A stretch of DNA of 11,288 nt from Nitrospinae bacterium RIFCSPLOWO2_12_39_16 (GCA_001805005.1 MHDO01000154.1:707-11994), one strand, 5' to 3'. Numbered from the stretch's first letter, positions 1-6,564 are shown. Program-made: numbers and translations. The notes: a model not told the origin generated them from the letters alone.

Positions 1-173
1 TCCTGCATCACCTTTGGATATTTTGAAACATCTATCATGGTAGGACCTTTATCATACGGAAGTCCCTCTACTGTTACAGTAGATTTTTCAATAGTTGTTC
101 CTGTCTCTTTTGCTGAAAGATTTTTATTAACAAATATTAGAGATACTATCACCATCAATATTATTTTGATCAT
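1..173 (-). CDS. Exported protein of unknown function, N-terminal part only
   Basis: The gene reads leftward out of the window, so only the first 57 codons are present. The protein begins MIKIILMVIVSLIFVNKNLS, a short positive start followed by a hydrophobic stretch and then Ser-Ala-Lys, which looks like a Sec signal peptide with cleavage near residue 21. The mature part starts with KETGTTIEKSTVTVEG and runs on through a region rich in Thr, Val, Tyr and Asp, suggesting a periplasmic or secreted protein. No family can be named from this fragment. The ATG is the only start compatible with the signal peptide. No strong Shine-Dalgarno site is seen, but TATAAT lies on the minus strand at 197-192, without a clear -35 box. 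Confidence 0.6.
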   Translation of the reverse strand, partial: MIKIILMVIVSLIFVNKNLSAKETGTTIEKSTVTVEGLPYDKGPTMIDVSKYPKVMQ

Positions 174-203
174 TTTGTCCAGATATAGGAAATTATAAAA
201 ATT

Positions 204-282
204 ACCACGGATTTATCACGGATAACACGGATAAAAATTTTTTTCTTTTTAAATCTGCGTTAATCTGTGTAATCTGTGGTTT
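204..282. repeat. Palindromic dispersed-type repeat with ~9-10 base internal period
   Basis: The left arm (204-233) carries ACGGAT three times at 9-10 base spacing. The right arm (252-282) carries AATCTG three times at similar spacing. The arms are imperfect reverse complements separated by an A/T-rich spacer. A second copy of the same design lies at 9698-9778. The element fills most of the intergenic space between the divergent genes. Small reading frames through it have no protein-like character. Confidence 0.75.
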
Positions 283-354
283 CATTAGATTTTTGTCCAT
301 AAATATACCCCTTTCTGCGTAAAATGAAAAGTGCAAAAATCTGGTAACATATAG

Positions 355-360
355 TATAAT
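355..360 (+). promoter_or_regulatory. -10 box TATAAT of the acyl-CoA synthetase gene
   Basis: A consensus TATAAT ends 12 bases before the ATG at 373. The -35 region is weak (TGCAAA at 332-337, 17-base spacer). Initiation about 6-8 bases downstream would give an mRNA leader of about 5 bases. That fits the absence of a Shine-Dalgarno site before this gene. Confidence 0.45.
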
Positions 361-372
361 CTGAAAACCTCT

Positions 373-1734
373 ATGCTTAAGAAAAAGCAAGATATAAGCT
401 TCTTCTTCAATCCTAAATCCATTGCAGTTATTGGGGCATCACCCATGCCGGGAAAACTATCCTATGTCATACTTGAGAATCTAAAAAAAGCAGGCTTTTT
501 AGGAGCTATCTATCCTGTAAATCCAAAATATTCATCTATAAACAACCTCAGGTGCTACAAATCCATAACAGAAACAAACGACAATATTGATATAGCTGTA
601 ATTGTCCTCCCTGCCCCTGTAGTAGCAGAATCACTTAAAAGTGCAGGTAAAAAGGTTAAAGGTGCAATCATTGTCAGCGGTGGTTTTAAAGAAATAGGAG
701 ATGAGGGGGTAAGACTTGAAGAAGAGATAAAAAAGATTGCTGAAAAGAATGGAATCAGGATTATGGGGCCAAACTGTATGGGTATATACGATACCATATC
801 CAGAGTAGATACATTTCTCATAACCTCCGATAGGATAGGAAGACCTAATAAAGGCGGTATATCTATAATTTCACAGAGCGGCTCATTTGCAGGAACAATC
901 ATGGACGAGCTTGCCTATGAAGGTATTGGAGTTGCCCGTGTTATAAGTTATGGAAATAGGGTTGATGTTGGTGAGACTGACTGCCTTGAATTCCTGGCTG
1001 GTGATGGTGCAACAAAAATCATAGCATTATATATAGAATCGGTAGATGATGGAAGAAGGTTTGTAGATGCGGCTTCCCGCTGCACAAGGAAAAAACCTGT
1101 TATTGCAGTAAAGGTTGGGAAAAGAGGAGCAGGTGTTTATGCCGCAAGGTCACATACCGGGGCAATGGCAGGGAGGCATGAGATATACAGCGCAGCATTT
1201 AAAAAGGCTGGAATAATAGAGGTGGCTGGTTATGAGGGACTTAAAGATGCATGCAGGGTCCTAAATGTTTACAAGTTGAGTAAAGGGAAAAGAGTTTTAA
1301 TTATAACAGATGGCGGCGGCATTGGTGTAAGCATATCAGATGCCTGTGAAAATTCAGGGCTTGAGGTTACAGGACTTTCTGATGATGTTAGAAAAAGTCT
1401 CACCTCCAAGCTTCCTCATTTTTGTGCTGTAGGCAATCCGATAGACCTGACAGGAAGTGTTACAGATGAATATTATATCACTGCCCTTAAAGAGGGTTTA
1501 AAGGATAAATTTGATATTGTAATTGCAGCAGTCTTATGGGGACCTCCTCAGCTTACAGAAAGACTTGTGGATAAATTAATAGGATTTAAGACAAAACATA
1601 ACATACCCATTGTTATATGTAGTCCTGGTGGAAAATTCACAAAAAAGATAAATAGTATATTTGAGGGAAAAGGTATTCCTGTATTTTCTACACCAGAGAG
1701 TGCTGTCAGAGCGGCAACGATATTAGCCAGTTAA
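373..1734 (+). CDS. ADP-forming acyl-CoA synthetase, alpha-type subunit (CoA-binding)
   Basis: The protein has 453 residues, matching stand-alone alpha subunits of the NDP-forming acetyl-CoA synthetase family, which interconvert acyl-CoA + ADP + Pi and acid + CoA + ATP in the cytoplasm. A Rossmann CoA-binding domain opens with SIAVIGAS (16-23) and is followed by MGPNCMG (131-137) and ISQSGS (166-171), typical of the succinyl-CoA-ligase-like domain. SHTGAMAG includes His261, which matches the phosphohistidine of this family. A further flavodoxin-like domain occupies the C-terminal part. The ATP-grasp beta subunit is not in the window and must be encoded elsewhere if the enzyme is active; this is inference. 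Substrate (acetate, branched or aryl acids) cannot be read. The start is fixed by the Rossmann motif; no Shine-Dalgarno site is visible. The stop codon overlaps that of the convergent gene. Confidence 0.85.
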   Translation: MLKKKQDISFFFNPKSIAVIGASPMPGKLSYVILENLKKAGFLGAIYPVNPKYSSINNLRCYKSITETNDNIDIAVIVLPAPVVAESLKSAGKKVKGAIIVSGGFKEIGDEGVRLEEEIKKIAEKNGIRIMGPNCMGIYDTISRVDTFLITSDRIGRPNKGGISIISQSGSFAGTIMDELAYEGIGVARVISYGNRVDVGETDCLEFLAGDGATKIIALYIESVDDGRRFVDAASRCTRKKPVIAVKVGKRGAGVYAARSHTGAMAGRHEIYSAAFKKAGIIEVAGYEGLKDACRVLNVYKLSKGKRVLIITDGGGIGVSISDACENSGLEVTGLSDDVRKSLTSKLPHFCAVGNPIDLTGSVTDEYYITALKEGLKDKFDIVIAAVLWGPPQLTERLVDKLIGFKTKHNIPIVICSPGGKFTKKINSIFEGKGIPVFSTPESAVRAATILAS

Positions 1735-4268
1735 ATTACTCTCAAAAACGCCCCAACCACCTTCGTATCAAATTGAATCCCTGAACATCTCTTCAACTCC
1801 GCAATAATTTCATCCATCGGCTTTCTCTTTCTATAAGGCCTGTCTGCGCCCATAGCGTCAACTGTGTCAGCGACAGACAAAATCCTTGCAGAAAACGGAA
1901 TAGCATCTCCCTTAAGCCCTTCGGGATACCCTGTGCCATCATAGAACTCGTGGTGGTATTTTACCCCGGGAATGATATCCTTAAGTTGTTTTATGGAGGC
2001 AAGTATCTCAGCGCCCTTTGCAGGGTGCTGTCTCATTATCGTAAGTTCTTCGTCTGTAAGTTTTCCGGGCTTGTCAAGGATTGACTCGTATGTGCCTATC
2101 TTGCCTACATCATGCAAAAGCCCTGCAAGCTCAATATCCTTCAGCGCCTTTCCGTTCAGCCCCATCTCTTTCGCTATCTTAATGGCATACCCTGTAACCC
2201 TTTCAGAATGACCTGCTGTCCACCTTGATTTTGCGTCTATGGCAGAAGACAGCGATTTTACCGTTCCGATAAAAAGCTCTTCAAGGTCTGAAACAAGCCG
2301 TGCGTTTTCAAGTGCCACACCGATTTGGGATGCAATCTTTTCAAGGGTTGAAAGGTCTTCGGGCGTAAATGCTGACGGCCTTTTTGAACCAACAGTTAAT
2401 ATGCCGTCAATCTCCCCTTTCACAATCAGGGGAATCCTTATGTGGGATAAAAAACCATCCTTCAAAAATCTCTCTTCAATAGGGCGGAGACCCTTAAGTT
2501 TTCCAATATCAGATATATACTCGGTTCTCCTCTTCTTTACCACCTCTTCTGTAGCAGATGAATCTTTAAATGGAATAAAGACTTCTTTTTGGACAATTGT
2601 TACACCAAAACCTGCCTTGTAGATAAAACCCTGCCTCTCCCTGTCAACAAGGACAACCGTTGCCCTGTCGCAAGGTATGACCTTCCCTATCAACCTTGTA
2701 GTGGTTTCCAATATCTCCTGAGCCTCAAGGGTAGAAAGTATGCTTTTATCTATCTCATGCATCACCTGAATTGTCTCAATCTTGTGGGAAAGTTCCATTG
2801 ACTTATTAATGGAATCTGTGTAAAGACTTGCCTGTTCAAGGGCTGTAGAGACCTGATGTGAAATGCCCTGCATAATCTTCCTGTCTCTGTCAGTAAATTC
2901 CTTTGAGGTTTTATACATGCCTATAATCAAACCGAGATTATCTGTCTTGCCGATAAGCGGAATTATTGCAATGGTGTTGATGTCAGGCAGCCATGAGAAT
3001 AGTTTTGAGTCGGGAGTTGGGAGTTCGGAGTAACTACTTTTATCTTTTACTCCCAACTCCGAACTTATAACTCCGAACTGTTTTATCACTGTCTCCTTCC
3101 CCTCCATTGCCTTTTTAACAAACTCTGTCTTCTCATCCAATGGCTCTGTCCTGAATATAGGTATCATCTCATGGCTAAGACCATAGCACTGTGCAGGTCT
3201 GAATGCATTTGCCTCCTTATCGTAGATATATGAAAGGCAGACATCACATTTCATAATCTCATGCCCGCAGCGCATAATCTGCTCCATAAGTTTGTCAACA
3301 TCAGTTATATGTGCCGTTGTCTCTGCAATCATAAGAAGATGCGTTGTTATCTCCATCTCCTGCTTTATCTTTTCCTCTGCCATTTTTATCTCTGTAGTAT
3401 CACGGATAATACAATATAAGAGAACTTTACCCGACAGATTGATTAGTTTGACAGAAATAAGGACATTCCTGATATTACCGGTTTTGGTTTTGTGCGTTCT
3501 TTCAAATGTATCCTGCCCCTCTCGTAAGACCTTTTCTGCGTGTGCCTTTATTTCTTCATAGATTTCTACAACTTCGTAATCGGGAATCCGCAATCGTGAA
3601 AACTCCTCCCGTGAATAACCAAGCTGATTGTGCATCTGGTCATTAAATTCAATAGGGAAAAGGGTTTCCGGGTCATAAATTACAACACCGGCTGGAGACT
3701 GCTCAAAAAGTATATGATAGCGGCTTTCTGCCTCTTTAATCTTTTCCGCTGCCTTCTTTGCCTCTGTTATATCTTCAAGTATATGAATGGAATAAAGATA
3801 GCCTCCGTTCACGTCCTTTATAGGATAAAATCTTACCTTAAATATCTTGTTTGTAACAGGGCAGGAAAACTCCTCCTCCTCCTCCTCCTCCTCCTCTTGC
3901 AATTCTAATGCCTTAAGACAGATTTTGAATGGCTTTTCCATTTTAGGAAAAACCTCAAAGTATGGCTTACCAATAATCTCTTTAAAGGATAGACTTGAGG
4001 CATTTGCATACGCCCTGTTAGCCCTTATAATTTTTAGTTCTTTATCATGAATGAAAAGAGGGTCAGTTATCCCGTCAAATGTTGCCTCCCACTCTGTCTT
4101 CGCCCTTGAAAGAAACTCATGAGAACTCTCAAGGTCTTCAAGCATAAAGAGTATTGCCCTTCCGCTTTCTTCAGTATCACGCTCCTTTTCCCTTGCCTTC
4201 TCAAGCTCAACCTTGAGTCTTGAGATTTCAGCCTCTAATTCGGTTATACGGTCTTTAAAGTTATCCAT
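1731..4268 (-). CDS. PAS-PAS-GAF-GAF-HD-GYP cyclic di-GMP phosphodiesterase
   Basis: This 845-residue soluble protein probably hydrolyses cyclic di-GMP in response to several signals. Order: N-terminal coiled coil (about 3-35), PAS1 (56-172, ending LEDITEAKKA), PAS2 (180-297), GAF1 (about 318-480), GAF2 (about 510-660), HD-GYP domain (665-845). The catalytic signature is intact: H687, HDVGKIG (719-725), H748, HHEFYDGTGYP (772-782), and the segment from D801 to DRPYR. There is no transmembrane segment and no GGDEF or receiver domain. GAF1 has C334, C341, C344 and C361, which might bind a ligand or metal; this is speculative. Two repeat sequences are built into the frame: nine Glu codons in PAS1 (125-133) and a heptamer palindrome in GAF1 (about 397-421). 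The ATG at 4268 is preferred because GGAG lies 9 bases upstream; an in-frame TTG five codons earlier overlaps that site. A likely -10 (TATAAC, 4300-4295) precedes it. Confidence 0.92.
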   Translation of the reverse strand: MDNFKDRITELEAEISRLKVELEKAREKERDTEESGRAILFMLEDLESSHEFLSRAKTEWEATFDGITDPLFIHDKELKIIRANRAYANASSLSFKEIIGKPYFEVFPKMEKPFKICLKALELQEEEEEEEEEFSCPVTNKIFKVRFYPIKDVNGGYLYSIHILEDITEAKKAAEKIKEAESRYHILFEQSPAGVVIYDPETLFPIEFNDQMHNQLGYSREEFSRLRIPDYEVVEIYEEIKAHAEKVLREGQDTFERTHKTKTGNIRNVLISVKLINLSGKVLLYCIIRDTTEIKMAEEKIKQEMEITTHLLMIAETTAHITDVDKLMEQIMRCGHEIMKCDVCLSYIYDKEANAFRPAQCYGLSHEMIPIFRTEPLDEKTEFVKKAMEGKETVIKQFGVISSELGVKDKSSYSELPTPDSKLFSWLPDINTIAIIPLIGKTDNLGLIIGMYKTSKEFTDRDRKIMQGISHQVSTALEQASLYTDSINKSMELSHKIETIQVMHEIDKSILSTLEAQEILETTTRLIGKVIPCDRATVVLVDRERQGFIYKAGFGVTIVQKEVFIPFKDSSATEEVVKKRRTEYISDIGKLKGLRPIEERFLKDGFLSHIRIPLIVKGEIDGILTVGSKRPSAFTPEDLSTLEKIASQIGVALENARLVSDLEELFIGTVKSLSSAIDAKSRWTAGHSERVTGYAIKIAKEMGLNGKALKDIELAGLLHDVGKIGTYESILDKPGKLTDEELTIMRQHPAKGAEILASIKQLKDIIPGVKYHHEFYDGTGYPEGLKGDAIPFSARILSVADTVDAMGADRPYRKRKPMDEIIAELKRCSGIQFDTKVVGAFLRVI
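3007..3080. repeat. Heptamer-period inverted repeat inside the GAF1 coding region
   Basis: The left arm contains GAGTCGG, GAGTTGG and GAGTTCG in series at 7-base spacing (3007-3031). The right arm (3049-3080) contains ACTCCCA, ACTCCGA, ACTTATA and ACTCCGA at the same spacing. GTTCGGAGT (3023-3031) is complementary to ACTCCGAAC, which occurs twice (3056-3064 and 3070-3078). GTTGGGAGT (3016-3024) is complementary to ACTCCCAAC (3049-3057). The spacer is T-rich. The element stays open in the gene frame and encodes a polar stretch rich in Ser, Lys and Pro. Confidence 0.85.
3870..3896. repeat. Trinucleotide microsatellite, nine CTC (GAG on the coding strand)
   Basis: Nine uninterrupted CTC units on the plus strand lie in frame with the minus-strand HD-GYP gene and encode nine consecutive Glu residues (125-133) in PAS1, before the strand starting FSCPVTNK. 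Copy-number change by slippage would lengthen or shorten the acidic loop without shifting the frame. Confidence 0.95.
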
Positions 4269-4294
4269 TGAAGTTGACTCCAATATAAAAGCGA

Positions 4295-4300
4295 GTTATA
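4295..4300 (-). promoter_or_regulatory. Probable -10 box of the HD-GYP gene
   Basis: On the minus strand TATAAC matches five of six -10 consensus positions. A weak -35 (TTTAAG) lies 18 bases upstream. Initiation near 4288 would leave a leader of about 20 bases containing the GGAG ribosome site at 4281-4278. Confidence 0.4.
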
Positions 4301-4362
4301 GTGTGAAAGCATGAAGCACTTAAACAGACGTAACAAAACATCTGATATGCTGTTTAAAATAG

Positions 4363-4390
4363 TTGAGTATGGAGTTAGCATAAATACACT
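4363..4390 (+). promoter_or_regulatory. Candidate promoter for the two membrane-peptide genes
   Basis: TTGAGT (4363-4368) is followed after 16 bases by TACACT (4385-4390), each matching four of six consensus bases. Initiation near 4397 would place transcription just ahead of the first small gene at 4414. This is the best of several weak candidates. Confidence 0.3.
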
Positions 4391-4413
4391 GTTGCCGGAA
4401 AGCCTCATATCCT

Positions 4414-4497
4414 TTGAGAGCATTGATAGTTCTTGGAGGTCTTGCTCTTATACTCATAGCTGCTCTAATAATAACACCAGAAAAGGAGGATGAATAA
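4414..4497 (+). CDS. Tiny single-pass membrane peptide with acidic tail
   Basis: This reading frame of 27 residues starts with TTG and gives MRALIVLGG, then an unbroken hydrophobic stretch to LIIT, ending in the acidic tail PEKEDE. The hydrophobic core is long enough for one transmembrane helix. GGAAAG (4397-4402) lies 11 bases before the TTG and could serve as ribosome site; another TTG at 4423 is possible. Its stop TAA directly abuts the ATG of the next small gene (TAAATG), and the codons of its acidic tail contain that gene's AGGAGG site, so the two are probably translated together. No family is recognised. Real expression is an inference from the membrane-like composition and tight coupling. 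Confidence 0.5.
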   Translation: MRALIVLGGLALILIAALIITPEKEDE

Positions 4498-4608
4498 ATG
4501 GACACATTGACAATGGCAGTTATCTTTTTTGCAATAGTTGGCATAGCATCAGCCATTTTTTTCCATCTTGCAGAAAAAAAAGAGAGAAAACATTCTAAAC
4601 ACTCCTAA
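4498..4608 (+). CDS. Small single-pass membrane peptide with basic tail
   Basis: This 36-residue protein begins MDTLTMAVIFFAIVGIASAI, has one transmembrane helix (about residues 6-24), and ends in a strongly basic, His-containing tail (KKERKHSKHS). A consensus AGGAGG is placed 8 bases before the ATG, the clearest support that it is translated. It directly follows the 27-residue peptide with no gap and is flanked on both sides by minus-strand signalling genes. The acidic tail of the first peptide and the basic tail of this one suggest pairing in the membrane; this is inference. Size and shape recall accessory subunits of membrane enzymes, small regulatory peptides or hydrophobic toxins, but no family can be assigned. 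Confidence 0.65.
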   Translation: MDTLTMAVIFFAIVGIASAIFFHLAEKKERKHSKHS

Positions 4609-4637
4609 AACTTTTTGCTTTTTTAATAAACAGTAGC

Positions 4638-4656
4638 CGCAGGCTTCATGCCTGCG
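4638..4656. repeat. Short GC-rich hairpin (CGCAGGC / GCCTGCG)
   Basis: A perfect 7-base stem with loop TTCAT lies between the plus-strand peptide genes and the end of the minus-strand sensor gene, 6 bases after the latter's stop. It looks like a REP-type dispersed hairpin. No proper T-tract follows on either strand, so termination is possible but not convincing. Confidence 0.6.
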
Positions 4657-4662
4657 AATACA

Positions 4663-5976
4663 CTATCCCTTTGACTCCATCTCGCCGATCCTTGTCTTCA
4701 GCTTCTCGACCTCATCCGTAAGTTCCTTTATCCGAAACTCCCTCTTGACGGCAACCTTCTCAAATCTTTTTAGGTAATCCAACTGCTCCTTAATCTTGTC
4801 CTCCGCTTTCTTTTTCTCTGTAATTTCACGGACTATGACAATGAACCCATCTTCTGCAGCCACTAAACGAGCCTCATAATCCTGAACATCCTCTGGCATA
4901 GGCAACCTGTATTCAAAGGTCTGAATATTGCCTGTTTTTATTGCCTGCTCCATAAAATGTGCTACCTGTTGAGCTACCTCCTGAGGCAGGACATCGGAAA
5001 ACTTTTTTCCAAGAAACTTATCAGGAGACACATATAATTCCCTTTTTTCTCCTTTGAAGTCTAAAAAGATGCCATCCTTACTCAGCCTGAATATAATATC
5101 CGGCACTGCATTTAACAATGCCCTATATCTTTCTTCACTCTTTTTTAGCTCTCTCGTCTTCTCCTCAACCATCCCCTCAAGGTTTGAGGTGAATGAGTCT
5201 AACTGCACCGCCATCTCGTTCATGGCGTTTGCGAGCTGCTGTATCTCGTCTCCTGTCCTTATATCGAGCCTTGTCTTGAAATCTCCTCCAGCTATCTTGT
5301 CGGCACTGTTGCGAATTGCCTCTATTGGTCGGACAAAAAACCTTGAATAAAACCATGCAAATGAAACACCGATTACCATCAGCATCAAAGAACCTGCAAT
5401 CATGATGAGCCATGCCTGTTTCCACGTCCTTTCTGACTCCTCATGCGATTCTCTATATTCTTCTTCGTCTATCTCCTGCCACCTTTTAAGTTTTTCTATG
5501 GCAGGGTATGCCCATTTATAGTCCATATCATCCATGAGCATAGCAGCCTCTTTATTGCCAACAGGCTCTGGAATTTCAAATATCTTTTGGGATATTTCTT
5601 TTATATTCTTCCATGCAGTCTTGACATCCTTGAGTATCTCTCTTTCTTCTTTTATCTCTGGTGTATCTTTCATGCGGGTAAGTATCTCCTCTACCTCCCT
5701 GAGCCTCCCTTCTACATCTACTGACGCCATTTTAAAATCAGCAATATATTTTTTCTCGCCTGTGATGATGTAGTCGTTTCCAGGCATAAGTATCCTGTTC
5801 AGAGCCAATTCAAGACTCATAACAGTCTGCGTCTCGTTTGATATCACCTCAACCCTGTGGATGCCTTTGTATATGGTATTCAGGTTGTAAATGGCAATAA
5901 TTCCAATGACTAAGAGAAAGGGAAATACTATTGTAAAAAATGCAATGATGAGTTTTGTGCGGATTTTAAAAGACAT
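4663..5976 (-). CDS. Membrane sensor: periplasmic helical domain, HAMP, PAS, coiled coil, no output domain
   Basis: This 437-residue inner-membrane protein has TM1 at about 8-30, a periplasmic, mostly helical sensing domain (31-188) like four-helix-bundle/CHASE3 types, TM2 at about 189-210, HAMP (211-263, with RPIEAIRNSADKIAGGDF), a short linker helix, PAS (about 278-390, starting EERYRALLNAVPDIIFRL and ending REITEKKKAED), and a C-terminal coiled coil (390-435). The end resembles the linker that precedes the HisKA domain in many sensor kinases, but the frame stops there, with no histidine kinase, GGDEF, EAL or methyl-accepting domain. It may signal through a partner, perhaps the HD-GYP protein encoded downstream on the same strand. 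The ATG follows AGAGGAAG by a normal spacing. The leader contains an intrinsic terminator immediately upstream. Confidence 0.85.
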   Translation of the reverse strand: MSFKIRTKLIIAFFTIVFPFLLVIGIIAIYNLNTIYKGIHRVEVISNETQTVMSLELALNRILMPGNDYIITGEKKYIADFKMASVDVEGRLREVEEILTRMKDTPEIKEEREILKDVKTAWKNIKEISQKIFEIPEPVGNKEAAMLMDDMDYKWAYPAIEKLKRWQEIDEEEYRESHEESERTWKQAWLIMIAGSLMLMVIGVSFAWFYSRFFVRPIEAIRNSADKIAGGDFKTRLDIRTGDEIQQLANAMNEMAVQLDSFTSNLEGMVEEKTRELKKSEERYRALLNAVPDIIFRLSKDGIFLDFKGEKRELYVSPDKFLGKKFSDVLPQEVAQQVAHFMEQAIKTGNIQTFEYRLPMPEDVQDYEARLVAAEDGFIVIVREITEKKKAEDKIKEQLDYLKRFEKVAVKREFRIKELTDEVEKLKTRIGEMESKG

Positions 5977-6056
5977 GTCTGCTTCCTCTTAAAAACAAAA
6001 ACCCCGGCCGCCGATGCTTCGGCGAAACCGGGGAATTTGAATTTCCAAAATCCGCA
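5958..6056 (-). promoter_or_regulatory. Possible long-range leader/coding pairing around the sensor gene start
   Basis: In the minus-strand transcript the leader segment 6056-6043 (TGCGGATTTTGGAA) can pair with codons 3-7 of the sensor gene, 5971-5958 (TTTTAAAATCCGCA), over 14 pairs including two G-U. This would enclose the terminator hairpin, the ribosome site and the start codon in a large loop. The nine core pairs (GCGGATTTT / AAAATCCGC) are perfect. Any role in translation or attenuation control is inference. Confidence 0.35.
5991..6033 (-). terminator. Intrinsic terminator / attenuator in the sensor gene leader
   Basis: On the minus strand CCCCGG (6033-6028) pairs with CCGGGG (6007-6002), and CGCCGA (6024-6019) with TCGGCG (6014-6009), with a four-base loop and a small internal bulge. 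TTTTTGTTTTT (6001-5991) follows at once. Only 14 bases separate the T-tract from the sensor ATG, filled by the AGGA ribosome site, so no promoter fits between. The sensor gene must therefore be transcribed through this terminator. It also lies downstream of the queH/small-gene cluster and would end those transcripts. Confidence 0.85.
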
Positions 6057-6078
6057 ACAGACTTACAGTTAAGGCAAA

Positions 6079-6109
<31 letters not shown>

Positions 6110-6192
6110 GCAATGTGGATGCCATTTGTGTAATGGAATGCTATAAAGGAAGTTTTTTAGTAAAGGGATAAGTTATAAAATATCGTTTAATT

Positions 6193-6408
6193 TCAATATT
6201 TAATCTGCTCAAATATATGCTCAACTTTATACCTTATAACTTTCTGACCTTTTATTTTTTCTTTTGTCTTAAAGGGTATATCTCTATCAATAAAATCAAG
6301 CTGTATATTATCAGGTATAGATTTTATTGTTTCAGGGTGTTCAATTAACTGTCTTATAAAATCAAAGGCCATTCCGATATTTTTTTCAACATACTCTTTT
6401 CTTGTCAT
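6193..6408 (-). CDS. Small hypothetical protein, DUF5647-like
   Basis: The 71-residue soluble protein begins MTRKEYVEKNIGMAFDFIRQ and continues with HPETIKSIPDNIQLDFIDRD, a layout resembling the DUF5647 family of small proteins of unknown function (helix, then an IPDN motif, then a strand). AGGAG lies 10 bases before the ATG. The start codon overlaps by one base the stop of a broken upstream frame (TAATG), typical of a two-gene operon. The family assignment is by memory of motif style only and is uncertain; that it is a real gene is more secure. Confidence 0.6.
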   Translation of the reverse strand: MTRKEYVEKNIGMAFDFIRQLIEHPETIKSIPDNIQLDFIDRDIPFKTKEKIKGQKVIRYKVEHIFEQIKY

Positions 6409-6524
6409 TATTTTATTCTCCTTTTAAATCTTTCTTTATACCATTCCCATCTATCCTTTATATCTTATTCAGCATATGTTAAGACATCATTAAGATTTTG
6501 AAGAAGTATATCATAAAACAAATA
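6408..6524 (-). pseudogene. Remnant of a small gene interrupted by an in-frame stop
   Basis: Reading on the minus strand in one frame gives FYDILLQNLNDVLTYAE, a TAA at 6467-6465, then DIKDRWEWYKERFKRRIK and a final TAA that overlaps the next gene's ATG by one base. Both halves have protein-like composition (helical, charged, Trp/Tyr-rich), and the overlap suggests a former translationally coupled partner of the 71-residue gene. The only start in the first part is a TTG. A single substitution such as GAA or CAA to TAA would explain the break. The family is not recognised, and chance cannot be excluded for so short a piece. Confidence 0.4.
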
Positions 6525-6564
6525 TTATCAATATACTTTTCTAAAAAAATATAACCTTTTGTTA

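Noticed and set aside
204..282. Possible CRISPR array from the repeated ACGGAT/AATCTG units
   Set aside because: Units are about 9 bases with no unique spacers and are arranged as a palindrome; no cas genes are nearby.
202..390. 62-codon minus-strand open frame over the left palindrome
   Set aside because: It is mostly the translation of the repeat arms and runs across the -10 box and start of the acyl-CoA synthetase gene.
4281..4283. TTG as start of the HD-GYP gene (five extra codons)
   Set aside because: The TTG overlaps the GGAG ribosome site that is properly spaced for the ATG at 4268-4266; the extra residues have no family resemblance.
4311..4493. 60-codon plus-strand open frame overlapping the first membrane peptide
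   Set aside because: Composition is not protein-like (Ser/Asn/Cys-rich), whereas the alternative frame gives a coherent hydrophobic helix and abuts the next gene.
4638..4656. GC hairpin as intrinsic terminator of the sensor gene or the peptide genes
   Set aside because: No continuous T-tract follows the stem on either strand; kept as a repeat only.
5054..5773. Several hydrophobic plus-strand open frames opposite the sensor gene
   Set aside because: They are antisense shadows of the sensor reading frame with no ribosome sites and low-complexity Phe/Ser content.
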